Shown piece by piece: positions 34,156 through 47,496 of a stretch of DNA of 64,000 nucleotides. Both the position numbers and the translations under genes were made by a program. The notes beneath the pieces are model-generated. The model was not told the origin of the DNA, ran no database searches, and saw nothing but the letters and a program-made list of their open reading frames with translations. How positions within the stretch are numbered: position 1 is the first letter of the stretch; every line of letters starts with the position of its first letter. The stretch comes from Bradyrhizobium sp. AUGA SZCCT0176 (GTDB lineage: Bacteria; Pseudomonadota; Alphaproteobacteria; Rhizobiales; Xanthobacteraceae): assembly GCF_018130145.1 (NCBI RefSeq), contig NZ_JAFCMB010000021.1:1-64000 (forward strand), written 5' to 3'.

Positions 34156-34493
34156 TCTGTCGTTTGCTTGCTCCACCGCTCCGCAAAGCGGTGGAGAGGA
34201 AGGAAGGTTTCGTTCAAGTCCCGGCCGAGCCCGGTCGGGCCATAGCCATCGCCCGGCAGCAGTTCGATCAGGCCGGCCTCGCGCAGTTCGGAGAGCCGGG
34301 TCTGCATCACAGTCGGCGAGGCCTCGTCGCAGGCGGTGCGCAGCGCGCGCGAGGTCAGCGGTCCCTCGCGCAATTCCCAGAGGATGCGCAAGGTCCAGCG
34401 GCGGCCCAGCAGATCGAGCAGCGCCATGATCGGCCGGCCGGTCCGCGAGCCGCGGACGGCACGTTTCTTCTTGGCAGGGGTCTGTTTCGACAT
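34152..34493 (-). CDS. HxlR-family transcriptional regulator
   Basis: 113 residues. The winged helix reads LLGRRWTLRILWELREGPL, then SPTVMQTRLSELREAGLIE and the wing GYGPTGLGRDL. HxlR proteins control genes for aldehyde or redox-related enzymes, often the divergent one, and some sense electrophiles through Cys; here one Cys is present in TACDEASP. Two tandem palindromes between it and the next gene are candidate operators. Confidence 0.88.
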   Translation of the reverse strand: MSKQTPAKKKRAVRGSRTGRPIMALLDLLGRRWTLRILWELREGPLTSRALRTACDEASPTVMQTRLSELREAGLIELLPGDGYGPTGLGRDLNETFLPLHRFAERWSKQTTD

Positions 34494-34513
34494 CGAAAAG
34501 CCTCTTGCAAGAT

Positions 34514-34552
34514 GCTACAGATATTGTAGCGATGTGCTACATTTATTGTAGC
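34514..34552. promoter_or_regulatory. Tandem operators between the HxlR gene and its divergent neighbour
   Basis: GCTACAGATATTGTAGC (34514-34530) and GCTACATTTATTGTAGC (34536-34552) share perfect 6-bp arms GCTACA/TGTAGC around 5 bases. Their centres are 22 bases apart, about two DNA turns, so two dimers would bind the same face. The second ends 14 bases before the downstream start codon. Regulation by the adjacent HxlR protein is inference. Confidence 0.85.
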
Positions 34553-34566
34553 AAAGGAGTGAGCCG

Positions 34567-35118
34567 ATGCCACAATCCGCGCCCCGCATCGCGCCGTTGC
34601 AGCCGCCTTATCCACCCGAGATTCAGCAACAATTCGACCGCATCATGCGCGGCGCGCCGCCGCTGGTGCTGTTCCGGGTGATGGCCGGCCAGCCCCGCGC
34701 CTGGGAGAAATTTCGCGCCGGCAGCCTGCTGGATCGCGGTCCGCTCAGCTTGCGAGAGCGCGAGATCGTGATCGACCGCACCTGCGCGCGGACCGGCTGC
34801 GAATACGAATGGGGCGTGCATATCGCGGCGTTCGCGGAAGCCGCCCACCTGACCGCCGAACAGATCCGCGCCACCGTGCTCGGCGATGCCAAGGCCGTCT
34901 GCTGGTCGGAAGCCGAACAGGTGCTGATCGCAACCGTCGATGCCCTGCACGAGCGCGCGACGCTTGATGAGGCCGAGTTCAAGGCGCTGTCGGCGCATTA
35001 TGACGACGCGAAAATTGTCGAGATCATCCAGCTCTGCGGCTTCTATCGCACGGTGTCATATCTGGCCAATGCGCTGGCATTGCCGCTGGAGGAGACGGCG
35101 GCGAGATTTCCGAAGTGA
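34567..35118 (+). CDS. Carboxymuconolactone decarboxylase-like (AhpD-fold) protein
   Basis: 183 residues, helical. The AhpD-type active segment reads IDRTCARTGCEYEWGVHIAA (residues 76-95): the redox CxxC is changed to CARTGCEYEW, keeping a Cys, Glu and the downstream His. This style is common in CMD-family proteins of unknown substrate. Divergence from an HxlR regulator suggests induction by a small molecule or oxidant. Confidence 0.8.
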   Translation: MPQSAPRIAPLQPPYPPEIQQQFDRIMRGAPPLVLFRVMAGQPRAWEKFRAGSLLDRGPLSLREREIVIDRTCARTGCEYEWGVHIAAFAEAAHLTAEQIRATVLGDAKAVCWSEAEQVLIATVDALHERATLDEAEFKALSAHYDDAKIVEIIQLCGFYRTVSYLANALALPLEETAARFPK

Positions 35119-35120
35119 GA

Positions 35121-35243
35121 TGTCGTCCCGGCGAAGGCCGGGACCCATACTCCGCGGCGCTCATTGCTAAAGAAGGTATCTGACGCCAGCGCTCTCACCG
35201 ATAGGCCGCGGCGTATGGGTCCCGGCTCAAGGCCGGGACGACA
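35121..35243. repeat. Dispersed palindromic repeat, family B copy 3
   Basis: TGTCGTCCCGGCGAAGGCCG at the left and CAAGGCCGGGACGACA at the right, with ACCCATA and TATGGGT inner arms shared by copies 1 and 2. It sits between the 3' ends of the CMD gene and kdsD. Confidence 0.9.
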
Positions 35244-35245
35244 GA

Positions 35246-36259
35246 TCAAGCCACGCCCGCGCGCAGCAAATCATGCAGATGCACGATGCCGACCGGCTTG
35301 CTGGCATCGGTCACGATCAGCGCGGTGATCTTCGAGGAATTGAGGATCTCCAGCACCTCGCCTGCGAGCAGGTCGCGGCCGATGGTCTTCGGATTCTTCG
35401 TCATCACCTCGTCGACGGTGGCGGTCATCAGATCGGGCCGCATGTGGCGGCGCAGATCGCCGTCGGTGACGATGCCGACAATGTGGCCGCGGGCATCAGT
35501 GATACCAACGCAGCCAAAGCCCTTCGACGACATCTCGACCAGCGCATCCGACATTTTGGTGCCGAGCGGCTTCAGCGGCACGGCGTCGCCTGAATGCATG
35601 AGGTCGCGGGTGTATTTCAACAGCGCGCCCAGCTTGCCGCCGGGATGCAGCACGCTGAAATCGACCGAGGTGAAGCCGCGGCCTTCGAGCAGCGCGATCG
35701 CCAGCGCGTCGCCGAGCGCCAGCATCATCAGCGAGGAGGTGGTCGGCGCCAGATTATGCGGGCAGGCCTCGCGCGCCTTCGGCAAGGTCAGCGCGACGTC
35801 GGCGGCCTTGCTCAGCGTCGATTCCCGGTCCGCGGTCATCGCGATCAGGGGAATGCTGAACCGGGTGGCGTAGGTGATGAGATTCTTCATCTCCGGCTGC
35901 TCGCCGGACCATGACAGCGCCAAGATGACGTCGTCGGCGGTGATCATGCCGAGATCGCCATGGCTGGCCTCCGCGGCATGGACGAAGAATGCCGGTGTGC
36001 CGGTGGAGGCAAAGGTCGCCGCGATCTTGCGGCCGATATGGCCCGACTTGCCGAGCCCGGTCACGATCAGCCGCCCCTTGGCGTTGCCGATGCGATCGAC
36101 GGCCGCCGCGAACGGCGCGCGGAGGTCGGACTGCAGCGCCGCCGTGATGGCGGCGATGCCGCCGGCCTCAACATCGAGCGTGCGCAGGGCCGACTCGATG
36201 GCGGCGTTGGCATGATCGGTGCCGGATGATTTTGCCATCAGCGGTTTCGGCTTGGCCAT
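35246..36259 (-). CDS. kdsD: Arabinose-5-phosphate isomerase (KdsD/KpsF)
   Basis: 337 residues. The N-terminal SIS domain has VTGLGKSGHIGRK and HAAEASHGDLGMI; PTTSSLMMLALGDALA follows. Two C-terminal CBS domains occupy about residues 210-337 (GCVGITDARGHIVGIVTDGDL is in the first). It converts ribulose-5-phosphate to arabinose-5-phosphate for KDO and lipopolysaccharide synthesis. A GC-rich hairpin lies in its mRNA leader. Confidence 0.94.
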   Translation of the reverse strand: MAKPKPLMAKSSGTDHANAAIESALRTLDVEAGGIAAITAALQSDLRAPFAAAVDRIGNAKGRLIVTGLGKSGHIGRKIAATFASTGTPAFFVHAAEASHGDLGMITADDVILALSWSGEQPEMKNLITYATRFSIPLIAMTADRESTLSKAADVALTLPKAREACPHNLAPTTSSLMMLALGDALAIALLEGRGFTSVDFSVLHPGGKLGALLKYTRDLMHSGDAVPLKPLGTKMSDALVEMSSKGFGCVGITDARGHIVGIVTDGDLRRHMRPDLMTATVDEVMTKNPKTIGRDLLAGEVLEILNSSKITALIVTDASKPVGIVHLHDLLRAGVA

Positions 36260-36274
36260 GTCTCAAGTCCAGGG

Positions 36275-36303
36275 AGGAGGGGCAAAGCCCCCGGACCCCT
36301 CCT
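36275..36303 (-). promoter_or_regulatory. Competing hairpins in the kdsD mRNA leader
   Basis: AGGAGGGG (36275-36282) can pair with CCCCTCCT (36296-36303), while GGGGC (36279-36283) can instead pair with GCCCC (36287-36291) around AAA. The two share the same G-run and exclude each other. It ends 16 bases from the start codon. Function unproven. Confidence 0.4.
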
Positions 36304-36452
36304 TAGCATGGCCCAACCGGCGATGCGACGCGGGCCGCCGGCTCTCAACGGGTCATTAACCATAATTGTTTTAACTCCATTAACGACGTTTTCCCCGCGC
36401 GCTCGGAGTGCGTCGAATAAGTGTCTGACGTTGTTGGAGTATTTTCATCGTG

Positions 36453-38165
36453 ATGGCAGGTCCAGTAAGGGGCCGAAGCAGGCGCGCGACAGCTTTCCGC
36501 GCGGTATTGCCATGCCTTGCGCTGATCGTCCTGACCGGCACCATTGCGCAGGCCCAGACCGTCACGCCCGACCTGTTCAGCCCGACCCGCAGCAGCCAGC
36601 TGATGCCGGTGGATTCGCCGCTGCGCCGGACCAATGCCGAGGCCAACGATAAAACCAGCGACGACGCCAACGACGCCCGGGTTCGCGACAAGGAGAAGCC
36701 CGCGCCGTCGCGCATCGGGGCGATCCCGCGCTATGGCCTGCCCGCCGCCAGCGGCGCTTCGAGCTCCGGTTACGACTCGCTCAACCGCAAGCTTCAGAAG
36801 CCGAAATATTATCCGGGACAGGTCCGGCCGAAGCCGCCGCCGGGACCGGGCAGCCGGCCGCCGCTGCTGTCGAACACGCCGCTGCGGCTTTCGATTCCGC
36901 CGTCGCAGACCGCGAACAAGGCCCCGATCCCGCCGGCGATGGCCGGCACGGTGGTGGGGCAACCCGCACGCAAGCGCCTGAAGGTCGATGACGATCCGTT
37001 CGGCGCGGTCGGCGATTACGCCGGCAGCTTCCTGATCAAATCGGCGGTCGAACTCTCGGGCGGCTATAACACCAACCCGCGCCGCACCGTCGATGAGAAG
37101 GGCTCGCCGTTCTATATGATCGCGCCGGAACTGCTCGTCATGTCCGACTGGGAACGCCACGCGGTGGTCGCGGATCTGCGCGGATCCTTCACCGGCTACG
37201 GCAACACCTTTCCGCCGCCGACCGACGGCACGATTTCGCCGGCGCCGGTCGTGATCGATCGGCCGGATTTCACCGGTCATGTCGACGGCCGTCTCGACGT
37301 CTCGCGCGACACGCGGCTGCTCGCGCAGGCGCGGCTGCGTCTCGCCACCGACAATCCGGGCAGCCCGAACATCCAGGCCGGCCTGCAAAGGTACCCGGTC
37401 TATGCGACGTTCGGCGGCACCTTCGGCTTCGACCAGAATTTCAACCGCCTGCAGGTTTCCGGCGGCGCCACCGTCGACCGCACCGCCTATACCTATTCCA
37501 AGCTCACCGACGGCACCTCGACCAGCAACGACGACCGCAACTTCAACCAGTTCGGCGGCGTCGGCCGCGTCAGTTACGATCTGATGCCGGGCTTGAAGCC
37601 GTTCGTGGAAGCGCAGGCCGACAGCCGCGTGCACGATCTGAGGCTGGACCGCAGCGGCTTCGCGCGCGATTCCACCGGCGGCTACGTCAAGGGCGGCACC
37701 AGCTTCGAATTCTCGCGGCTGCTGACCGGCGAAATCGCGGTCGGCTACGCCGCGCGCGATTATGTCGACAGCCGCCTCAACCGCCTCGAAGGCCTCTTGA
37801 CCTCGGCTTCATTGACCTGGACGGCGACACCGCTGACCACGGCCAAATTCTATTCCGACACCACGATCACCGAGACCACGCTGCCCGGCGTATCCGGCGT
37901 GCTGACGCACATCTACACCGTTGAAGTCGATCATGATTTCCGCCGCTGGCTGACCGCGATCGGCAAGTTCACCTGGGGCACGCTCGACTACCAGGGCGAC
38001 AACCGCAAGGACAAGATCTACACGGTGTCTGGCGACCTCATCTACAAGATGAACCGCAATCTCTGGGTCAAGGGCACGGTCCGCCGCGATTGGCTGGATT
38101 CAAACCTCCCCGGCAACAGCACCGCCGCCACCGTCGTCATGCTCGGCGTGCGCCTGCAGCACTGA
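36453..38165 (+). CDS. Outer-membrane beta-barrel protein
   Basis: 570 residues from the ATG at 36453 (a GTG at 36450 adds one). A signal peptide ends at IAQA. A long Pro/Ser-rich, disordered segment (residues about 60-180) follows, then beta-strand-rich repeats with alternating hydrophobic residues and many Gly/Asn turns, ending in a terminal VVMLGVRLQH strand that fits Bam recognition only loosely. It belongs to a barrel family widespread in Bradyrhizobium; cargo unknown. Confidence 0.75.
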   Translation: MAGPVRGRSRRATAFRAVLPCLALIVLTGTIAQAQTVTPDLFSPTRSSQLMPVDSPLRRTNAEANDKTSDDANDARVRDKEKPAPSRIGAIPRYGLPAASGASSSGYDSLNRKLQKPKYYPGQVRPKPPPGPGSRPPLLSNTPLRLSIPPSQTANKAPIPPAMAGTVVGQPARKRLKVDDDPFGAVGDYAGSFLIKSAVELSGGYNTNPRRTVDEKGSPFYMIAPELLVMSDWERHAVVADLRGSFTGYGNTFPPPTDGTISPAPVVIDRPDFTGHVDGRLDVSRDTRLLAQARLRLATDNPGSPNIQAGLQRYPVYATFGGTFGFDQNFNRLQVSGGATVDRTAYTYSKLTDGTSTSNDDRNFNQFGGVGRVSYDLMPGLKPFVEAQADSRVHDLRLDRSGFARDSTGGYVKGGTSFEFSRLLTGEIAVGYAARDYVDSRLNRLEGLLTSASLTWTATPLTTAKFYSDTTITETTLPGVSGVLTHIYTVEVDHDFRRWLTAIGKFTWGTLDYQGDNRKDKIYTVSGDLIYKMNRNLWVKGTVRRDWLDSNLPGNSTAATVVMLGVRLQH

Positions 38166-38259
38166 ACCTTCATCGCCTCGCTTGTGTGCTGAAGGTAAGG
38201 TGAGGGAATTGTGACACACCCCTAAACGGGTACGTGACGGGTATCACACCCACTATTGC

Positions 38260-38288
38260 TTGACCGCGGACCAAAGCGGCCCCAATCT
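38260..38288 (+). promoter_or_regulatory. Candidate promoter of the Gly-rich secreted protein
   Basis: TTGACC (38260-38265) and CAATCT (38283-38288) are spaced by 17 bases, giving a start near 38295 and an AGAAGGAG ribosome site before the ATG at 38314. Confidence 0.4.
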
Positions 38289-38313
38289 GGCGCTCCTTAC
38301 AGAAGGAGTTTCA

Positions 38314-38652
38314 ATGGCCCAGGGCAAAACTGCCTCTCGCAGCATTTTATCACGTACTTTGGCTACGATTATTCTCGTTGGCATCTATTGTTTCAGCATC
38401 GTCGGTGTGACGGCGCTGATGGTTGGAGGATCGACGACGGCGGCGTACGCGCAGCGCGGTGGTCGTGGCGGCGGAGGCCGTGGTGGCGGCGGTCGCGGCG
38501 GCGGACGCGGCCGTGGCGTCGGTCGTGGTGTTGGCCGCGGCGGCGGTTATTACCGCGGTGGCGGACGCGGCTATGGTCGCGGCTACGGTTATGGCGGCGG
38601 CTACTACGCGCCTTCCTGCTACTGGGCTGGTCCCGTGCGGATCTGTCCGTAA
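38314..38652 (+). CDS. Gly/Arg-rich secreted protein
   Basis: 112 residues from the ATG at 38314, well placed after AGAAGGAG. A hydrophobic signal-like segment ends at AYAQ, followed by a low-complexity tail of GGRGGGGRGGG-type repeats with GYGRGYGYGGGYY and a short CYWAGPVRICP end with two Cys. It may be a secreted or envelope-associated RG-repeat protein; no family assigned. Confidence 0.65.
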   Translation: MAQGKTASRSILSRTLATIILVGIYCFSIVGVTALMVGGSTTAAYAQRGGRGGGGRGGGGRGGGRGRGVGRGVGRGGGYYRGGGRGYGRGYGYGGGYYAPSCYWAGPVRICP

Positions 38653-38684
38653 GTCCAGCGTTCCGCAGGACTGATATCTACAAG

Positions 38685-38726
38685 AATGGTGCAGTGCGCT
38701 CCGGCGCCCTGCACCATTTTTGTTTT
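38685..38726 (+). terminator. Intrinsic terminator after the Gly-rich protein
   Basis: Perfect 10-bp stem AATGGTGCAG (38685-38694) with CTGCACCATT (38709-38718), followed by TTTGTTTT. It also separates this gene from the convergent gltD. Confidence 0.85.
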
Positions 38727-38750
38727 GCCGTTCAATTGCGACCGCCCCGC

Positions 38751-40220
38751 TTACCGCGGCAGCGTGGTCGATCCCATCAGATACTGGTCGATGGCGCGGG
38801 CGCAGAGGCGGCCCTCGCGGATCGCCCATACCACCAGCGACTGGCCGCGGCGCATGTCGCCGGCGGAGAACACGTTCGGCACTGACGTCTGGTAGTCGGT
38901 CAGGTTGGCGCGAACGTTGCCGCGCTGGTCGAGGTCGACGCCGAGCGTCTTCAGCATGCCGTCATGGACCGGATGCACAAAACCCATCGCCAGCAGCACC
39001 AGTTGCGCGTCGAGTTCGAATTCGGTGCCGGCGATCGGCTGGAATTTTTCGTTGACCTGCACGCAATGCAGCTTCTGCACCTTGCCGTCGTGGCCTGAGA
39101 ATTTCTGCGTCAGCACCGCGAATTCGCGGCGGGCGCCTTCGGCCTGGCTCGACGAGGTCCGCATTTTCAACGGCCAGTTCGGCCAGGTCAGGCCCTTGTC
39201 TTCGTGCTCGGGCGGCGCCGGCATGATTTCGAGCTGGGTCACGGACTTCGCGCCCTGCCGGAACGACGTGCCGATACAGTCCGAACCGGTGTCGCCACCG
39301 CCGATCACGACCACATGCTTGCCGCCGGCAAGGATGTCCGCGGCCGCCCCGAGCGGCTCGGACGAGACGCGGCGGTTTTGTTGCGGCAGGAAATCCATCG
39401 CGAAGTGGATGCCGTCGAGGTCGCGGCCCGGGATCGGCAGATCGCGGCCGGCTTCGGCGCCGCCGGTCAGGGCCACCGCGTCGTATTGCCGGTGCAACTC
39501 GCGCGGATCGATCGCGGTTTGACCATTTCCTTGCGAAGTGCCGCCGACATGGACACCGTAGTGGAAGGTGACGCCCTCGGCTTCCATCTGCGCCACGCGG
39601 CGGTCGATGACGTGCTTTTCCATCTTGAAATCGGGAATGCCGTAGCGGAGCAGGCCGCCGGCCTTGGCGAATTTCTCGTAGACATGGACGTCATGGCCGG
39701 CGCGCGCGAGCTGCTGCGCGGCGGCAAGGCCCGCAGGCCCCGAACCAACGATCGCGACCTTCTTGCCGGTCTTGCTGGGGGCGATTTCCGGCTTCAGCCA
39801 GCCATTGTCCCATGCGCGGTCGACGATCGCGCATTCGATGGTCTTGATGGTGACCGGGTTGTCGTCGATGTTGAGCGTGCAGGAGGCCTCGCACGGCGCC
39901 GGGCAGATGCGGCCGGTGAACTCCGGGAAATTGTTGGTCGAGTGCAGATTGCGCGAGGCTTCTTCCCAATTGTCCTGATAGACGAGGTCGTTGAAATCAG
40001 GGATCTGGTTGTTGACCGGGCAGCCCGGCGTACCCGGTTGAACCGAGCCGGTGCCGTGGCAATAGGGAATGCCGCAATTCATGCAGCGCGCGGCCTGGTC
40101 GCGGGCGTCTTTCTCGCTCAGCGGAATGACGAATTCGCGATAGTGCTGCAAGCGGTCGGCGACGGGCGCATATTTGCGGTCGTGCCGGTCGATTTCCAGA
40201 AAACCTGTGATCTTGCCCAT
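38751..40220 (-). CDS. gltD: Glutamate synthase small (beta) subunit
   Basis: 489 residues from the ATG at 40220; a TTG three codons earlier is possible. Cys clusters for the Fe-S centres (CMNCGIPYCHG, GCPVNNQIP, ICPAPCEASC) precede the FAD motif GSGPAGLAAAQQLARAG and the NADPH motif GGGDTGSDCIG. The beta subunit passes electrons from NADPH to GltB in the GOGAT reaction. gltB lies upstream on the same strand, 160 bases away, with a repeat in the gap. Confidence 0.96.
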   Translation of the reverse strand: MGKITGFLEIDRHDRKYAPVADRLQHYREFVIPLSEKDARDQAARCMNCGIPYCHGTGSVQPGTPGCPVNNQIPDFNDLVYQDNWEEASRNLHSTNNFPEFTGRICPAPCEASCTLNIDDNPVTIKTIECAIVDRAWDNGWLKPEIAPSKTGKKVAIVGSGPAGLAAAQQLARAGHDVHVYEKFAKAGGLLRYGIPDFKMEKHVIDRRVAQMEAEGVTFHYGVHVGGTSQGNGQTAIDPRELHRQYDAVALTGGAEAGRDLPIPGRDLDGIHFAMDFLPQQNRRVSSEPLGAAADILAGGKHVVVIGGGDTGSDCIGTSFRQGAKSVTQLEIMPAPPEHEDKGLTWPNWPLKMRTSSSQAEGARREFAVLTQKFSGHDGKVQKLHCVQVNEKFQPIAGTEFELDAQLVLLAMGFVHPVHDGMLKTLGVDLDQRGNVRANLTDYQTSVPNVFSAGDMRRGQSLVVWAIREGRLCARAIDQYLMGSTTLPR

Positions 40221-40265
40221 TAAACCCAACGTTCCTGCAACTTAAGCTTCGTCGTCTTCATCGTG

Positions 40266-40368
40266 CTCGTCATCCCCAGGGTGCGCGCTCTTGCGCGCCT
40301 CGAAGGATGAATTGTCGTCCCAGCCGTCCTTCGAGGCCCGAGCTTTGCTCGGGCACCTCGGGACGACG
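40266..40368. repeat. Dispersed palindromic repeat, family F, between gltB and gltD
   Basis: CGCGCTCTTGCGCGCCTCGA, GAAGGATGA and the inverted TCGTCCTTCGAGG with GAGCTTTGCTC give nested hairpins. A related repeat style is common in Bradyrhizobium. It splits the gltB-gltD pair and could affect the relative amounts of the two subunits. Confidence 0.8.
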
Positions 40369-40380
40369 GCGTCGCCCAGT

Positions 40381-45129
<4,749 letters not shown>

Positions 45130-45316
45130 CTTAGTCCTCTCAATCAGGTCAAGGGCCTTAACTGTCACCGGCGCACCTTGGGCGCTTGCGGCACCCACCG
45201 GGCCACCGCTCGTCCGCCGCGAGCCGAAATTTCCTAAATTCAGGCTTGGGCGTTCAACGTCCCTGAGGAACGGCCTTGCCTGTACTTGCCTGGAGCTCGA
45301 AGCCGCCAGCTTTCGT

Positions 45317-45331
45317 TGCAATCCCCGTGCC
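45317..45331 (-). promoter_or_regulatory. Sigma-54-type promoter upstream of gltBD
   Basis: On the minus strand GGCACGGGGATTGCA reads 5' to 3' from 45331 to 45317. The -24 GG and -12 GC dinucleotides have the exact 10-base spacing of the RpoN consensus TGGCACG-N4-TTGCA, with C in place of the first T. It would start transcription near 45306, 177 nt before gltB. No clear NtrC or NifA site was found. The rest of the 45130-45613 gap shows no gene. Confidence 0.6.
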
Positions 45332-45613
45332 GGGAATGCCCACAATTGAGACAGTGATGCTGTCCTAACTCCCGACCATGCCAAATTTTTCTCTATCACA
45401 CAAGCGCGTGAAAGTCCCTGCCTGCATGACTGATCCGTGCCTGTAGCCGTCGAAACACACTGTTCCGGCTTGCCGAAACATACTGCCCCGGATTTGGGGC
45501 AAACGCGCCGCGATCCGGCCCAAGGACCGCCGAATTTCACAATGAAGTTCGGTTCCGGGACGGCCGGGCAAGAGAGCGAACACGCTCCAGGCAGGGGCTA
45601 ACAGGAGCAATGG

Positions 45614-46402
45614 ATGATGAAGTTCTTCACAGGATGGGTTTTTGCGGCGGGGACGGTTCTCGCCACAACGGCCGCCCAGGCGCAGGTACCGGCGCCTTAC
45701 GAGGCCGGACGCTCGTCCTATTATTCGGTATCCGACATTGGCGACCCCTATTATGCGCCGCGCCGTTATGCGCCGCCGCCGGCCTATCCCGGGCCGCGCT
45801 ACGGCTACGGGCAGGGGCCGATGCTGCTGCCGCCGACCGAGGTCTACACGGTGGTGCGCGAGAGCGGATTTTCGCCGCTCGGCATCCCGCAGCAACGCGG
45901 CTTCGTTTACACGATTTCGGTGATCGACCGCGGCGGCGACGACGGCCGCCTGATCATCGACGCCCGCACCGGCCGGATCATCCGCTTCATACCGGCGCAC
46001 CGGATGGGCGATAATTTCAACGACGATCTGACCATGAATTACGGCCCGCCCGGATCGCTGCCGCCGACCCATGCCAGGGGCGCGCCGCGGCCGCCGAAGC
46101 CGGCGCCGCAGGTCGCGAGCCACACTGTGCCGGTGCCGAAGCCGAGCCCGCTCGCCGCCGCCAAGCAGGCTACCGCCGAACCGGCAGCCAAAGCCGTGGC
46201 GGCCAGGCCGGCCGCCGCCGAGCCTGCGGCCAAACCCGCAGCCGCGGCGGAACCGGTGCAGCAATCGGCGGCAGCTCAGCCTAAATCGGCCGAAGCGCAA
46301 ACAACGCCGGCCGCGGCCGTGACGACAGGTGTGGTCCAGGCCAAGCCGGTACCGCAGATCGCTCCGACCCAGGAGATGCCCAACGTGCAGGGGCTGGAGT
46401 AA
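45614..46402 (+). CDS. Secreted Pro/Ala-rich protein of unknown function
   Basis: 262 residues. A signal peptide ends at AAQA; residues 25-72 are Tyr/Pro-rich, a small folded core follows (PTEVYTVVRESGFSPLG and YTISVIDRGGDDGRLIIDARTGRIIRFIP, given by position: residues 74-131), and the last 110 residues are low-complexity Ala/Pro/Lys. The core resembles PepSY-like domains. Divergent from gltB and preceded by an AGGAGCA ribosome site. Confidence 0.6.
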   Translation: MMKFFTGWVFAAGTVLATTAAQAQVPAPYEAGRSSYYSVSDIGDPYYAPRRYAPPPAYPGPRYGYGQGPMLLPPTEVYTVVRESGFSPLGIPQQRGFVYTISVIDRGGDDGRLIIDARTGRIIRFIPAHRMGDNFNDDLTMNYGPPGSLPPTHARGAPRPPKPAPQVASHTVPVPKPSPLAAAKQATAEPAAKAVAARPAAAEPAAKPAAAAEPVQQSAAAQPKSAEAQTTPAAAVTTGVVQAKPVPQIAPTQEMPNVQGLE

Positions 46403-46409
46403 AGAAGCT

Positions 46410-46508
46410 GTCATTCCGGGGCGAGGCGAAGCCTCGAGCCCGGAATCCATAACCACGATCGGGAGTATGGATTCCGGGCCTGCGCCAAGAGGCGCATCCC
46501 GGAATGAC
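46410..46508. repeat. Dispersed palindromic repeat, family A copy 3
   Basis: GTCATTCCGGGGCGAGGCGA to GGAATGAC, sharing CATAACCACGATCGGGAGTA with copy 2. It lies between two convergent genes. Confidence 0.9.
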
Positions 46509-46542
46509 CAAGGAGTCGGGGGAGCAACAACAGCCCCGGCAC

Positions 46543-47316
46543 CTATTCCTTATGACCCGCCGCCGCGAGGATCAGGTCGGCGATCTCCTTCGGATGCGAC
46601 ACCAGCGACAGGTGACCCGCGTCCAGTTCGACCGTGGTCGCGTTCATGCGCTTGGCCAGAAACCGCTCGAGGTCGGGATTGATGGTCTGGTCCTGCTTGG
46701 AGACCGCATACCATGACGGCTTGGAGTGCCAGGCGGCCACGGTGGTGCGTCCCGCAAACAGGGAAACGGCGGTCGGCTCCTGCACCGCGTAGAGCACCTC
46801 GGCCTTTTTCGGCGCCACGCCGTTGGCGAAATATTTCAGGAACGAATCCTCCGACAATTTGGTGAAGCCGTCATGTTCCCGGATCCCGGCGCGCACCGGC
46901 CCGGCCGGGAATTTTCCGGAGAGCGCGACAAAATCCTCGCCCGCATCGGGGCCGCGCGCGGCGACATAGACCAGCGCCGATACTTTTGGATCCGTTCCGG
47001 TCTCGCTGATCACGGTGCCGCCCCAGGAATGCGCGACCAGCACGGTCGGTCCGTCCTGCAGCGCCAGCGCGCGGCGGGTCGCGGCGACGGAATCGGCAAG
47101 CGACGTCAGCGGATTCTGTACGGCAGTGACCTTCAGCCCCGCGGCCTGCAGATAGGGGATGACTTCCGACCAGCTCGAGCCGTCCGCCCACGCCCCGTGC
47201 ACCAGCACGACATTGCGCGCCACCGGCGCCGCCGCCTCGGCCTGCGCCGGGAGTGTGCCAAGCGATCCCGCAAATGCCGTGACCGCGAGCGCCGTTACCA
47301 GTTGAACCATCTTCAT
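46543..47316 (-). CDS. Secreted alpha/beta hydrolase
   Basis: 257 residues with a signal peptide ending near AQAEA. The alpha/beta hydrolase core shows NVVLVHGAWADGSSW, nucleophile Ser in VAHSWGGTV, acid Asp in SKQDQTINPD and His in DAGHLSLVSHP. This is the group of small esterase-like hydrolases related to salicylate esterases; a periplasmic esterase role is likely but the substrate is unknown. Confidence 0.85.
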   Translation of the reverse strand: MKMVQLVTALAVTAFAGSLGTLPAQAEAAAPVARNVVLVHGAWADGSSWSEVIPYLQAAGLKVTAVQNPLTSLADSVAATRRALALQDGPTVLVAHSWGGTVISETGTDPKVSALVYVAARGPDAGEDFVALSGKFPAGPVRAGIREHDGFTKLSEDSFLKYFANGVAPKKAEVLYAVQEPTAVSLFAGRTTVAAWHSKPSWYAVSKQDQTINPDLERFLAKRMNATTVELDAGHLSLVSHPKEIADLILAAAGHKE

Positions 47317-47430
47317 CGAACCTGCTCCGTGATTTTTTCAGCGTGATGCGCTGCCCATGATTGGAGTTTCGATGCGCGGGGCGTGACGTTACGGTGCTCA
47401 CGGCAGTGTGAAATCACGAACATCGCGCAC

Positions 47431-47460
47431 AAAAAACGCCCCGGTTTCCCGGGGCGTTTT
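47431..47460 (-). terminator. Intrinsic terminator after hsp20
   Basis: CGCCCCGG (47437-47444) and CCGGGGCG (47449-47456) with a TTTC loop, flanked by AAAAAA on one side and TTTT on the other, so it can work in both directions. On the minus strand the U-run ends the hsp20 transcript. Confidence 0.9.
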
Positions 47461-47496
47461 CGCGTTCAGCCAATATCTGCTGAAAGCCTGATCGCG

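Noticed and set aside
36340..36400. CtrA-type binding site in the AT-rich stretch before the outer-membrane barrel gene
   Set aside because: TTAA halves are present but spaced by 5 or 11 bases instead of the 7 needed for TTAA-N7-TTAA.
45130..45540. N-terminal extension of GltB from the open upstream frame
   Set aside because: The extra 137 codons have no family character, and the ATG at 45129 has a good ribosome site and gives a normal propeptide before Cys55.
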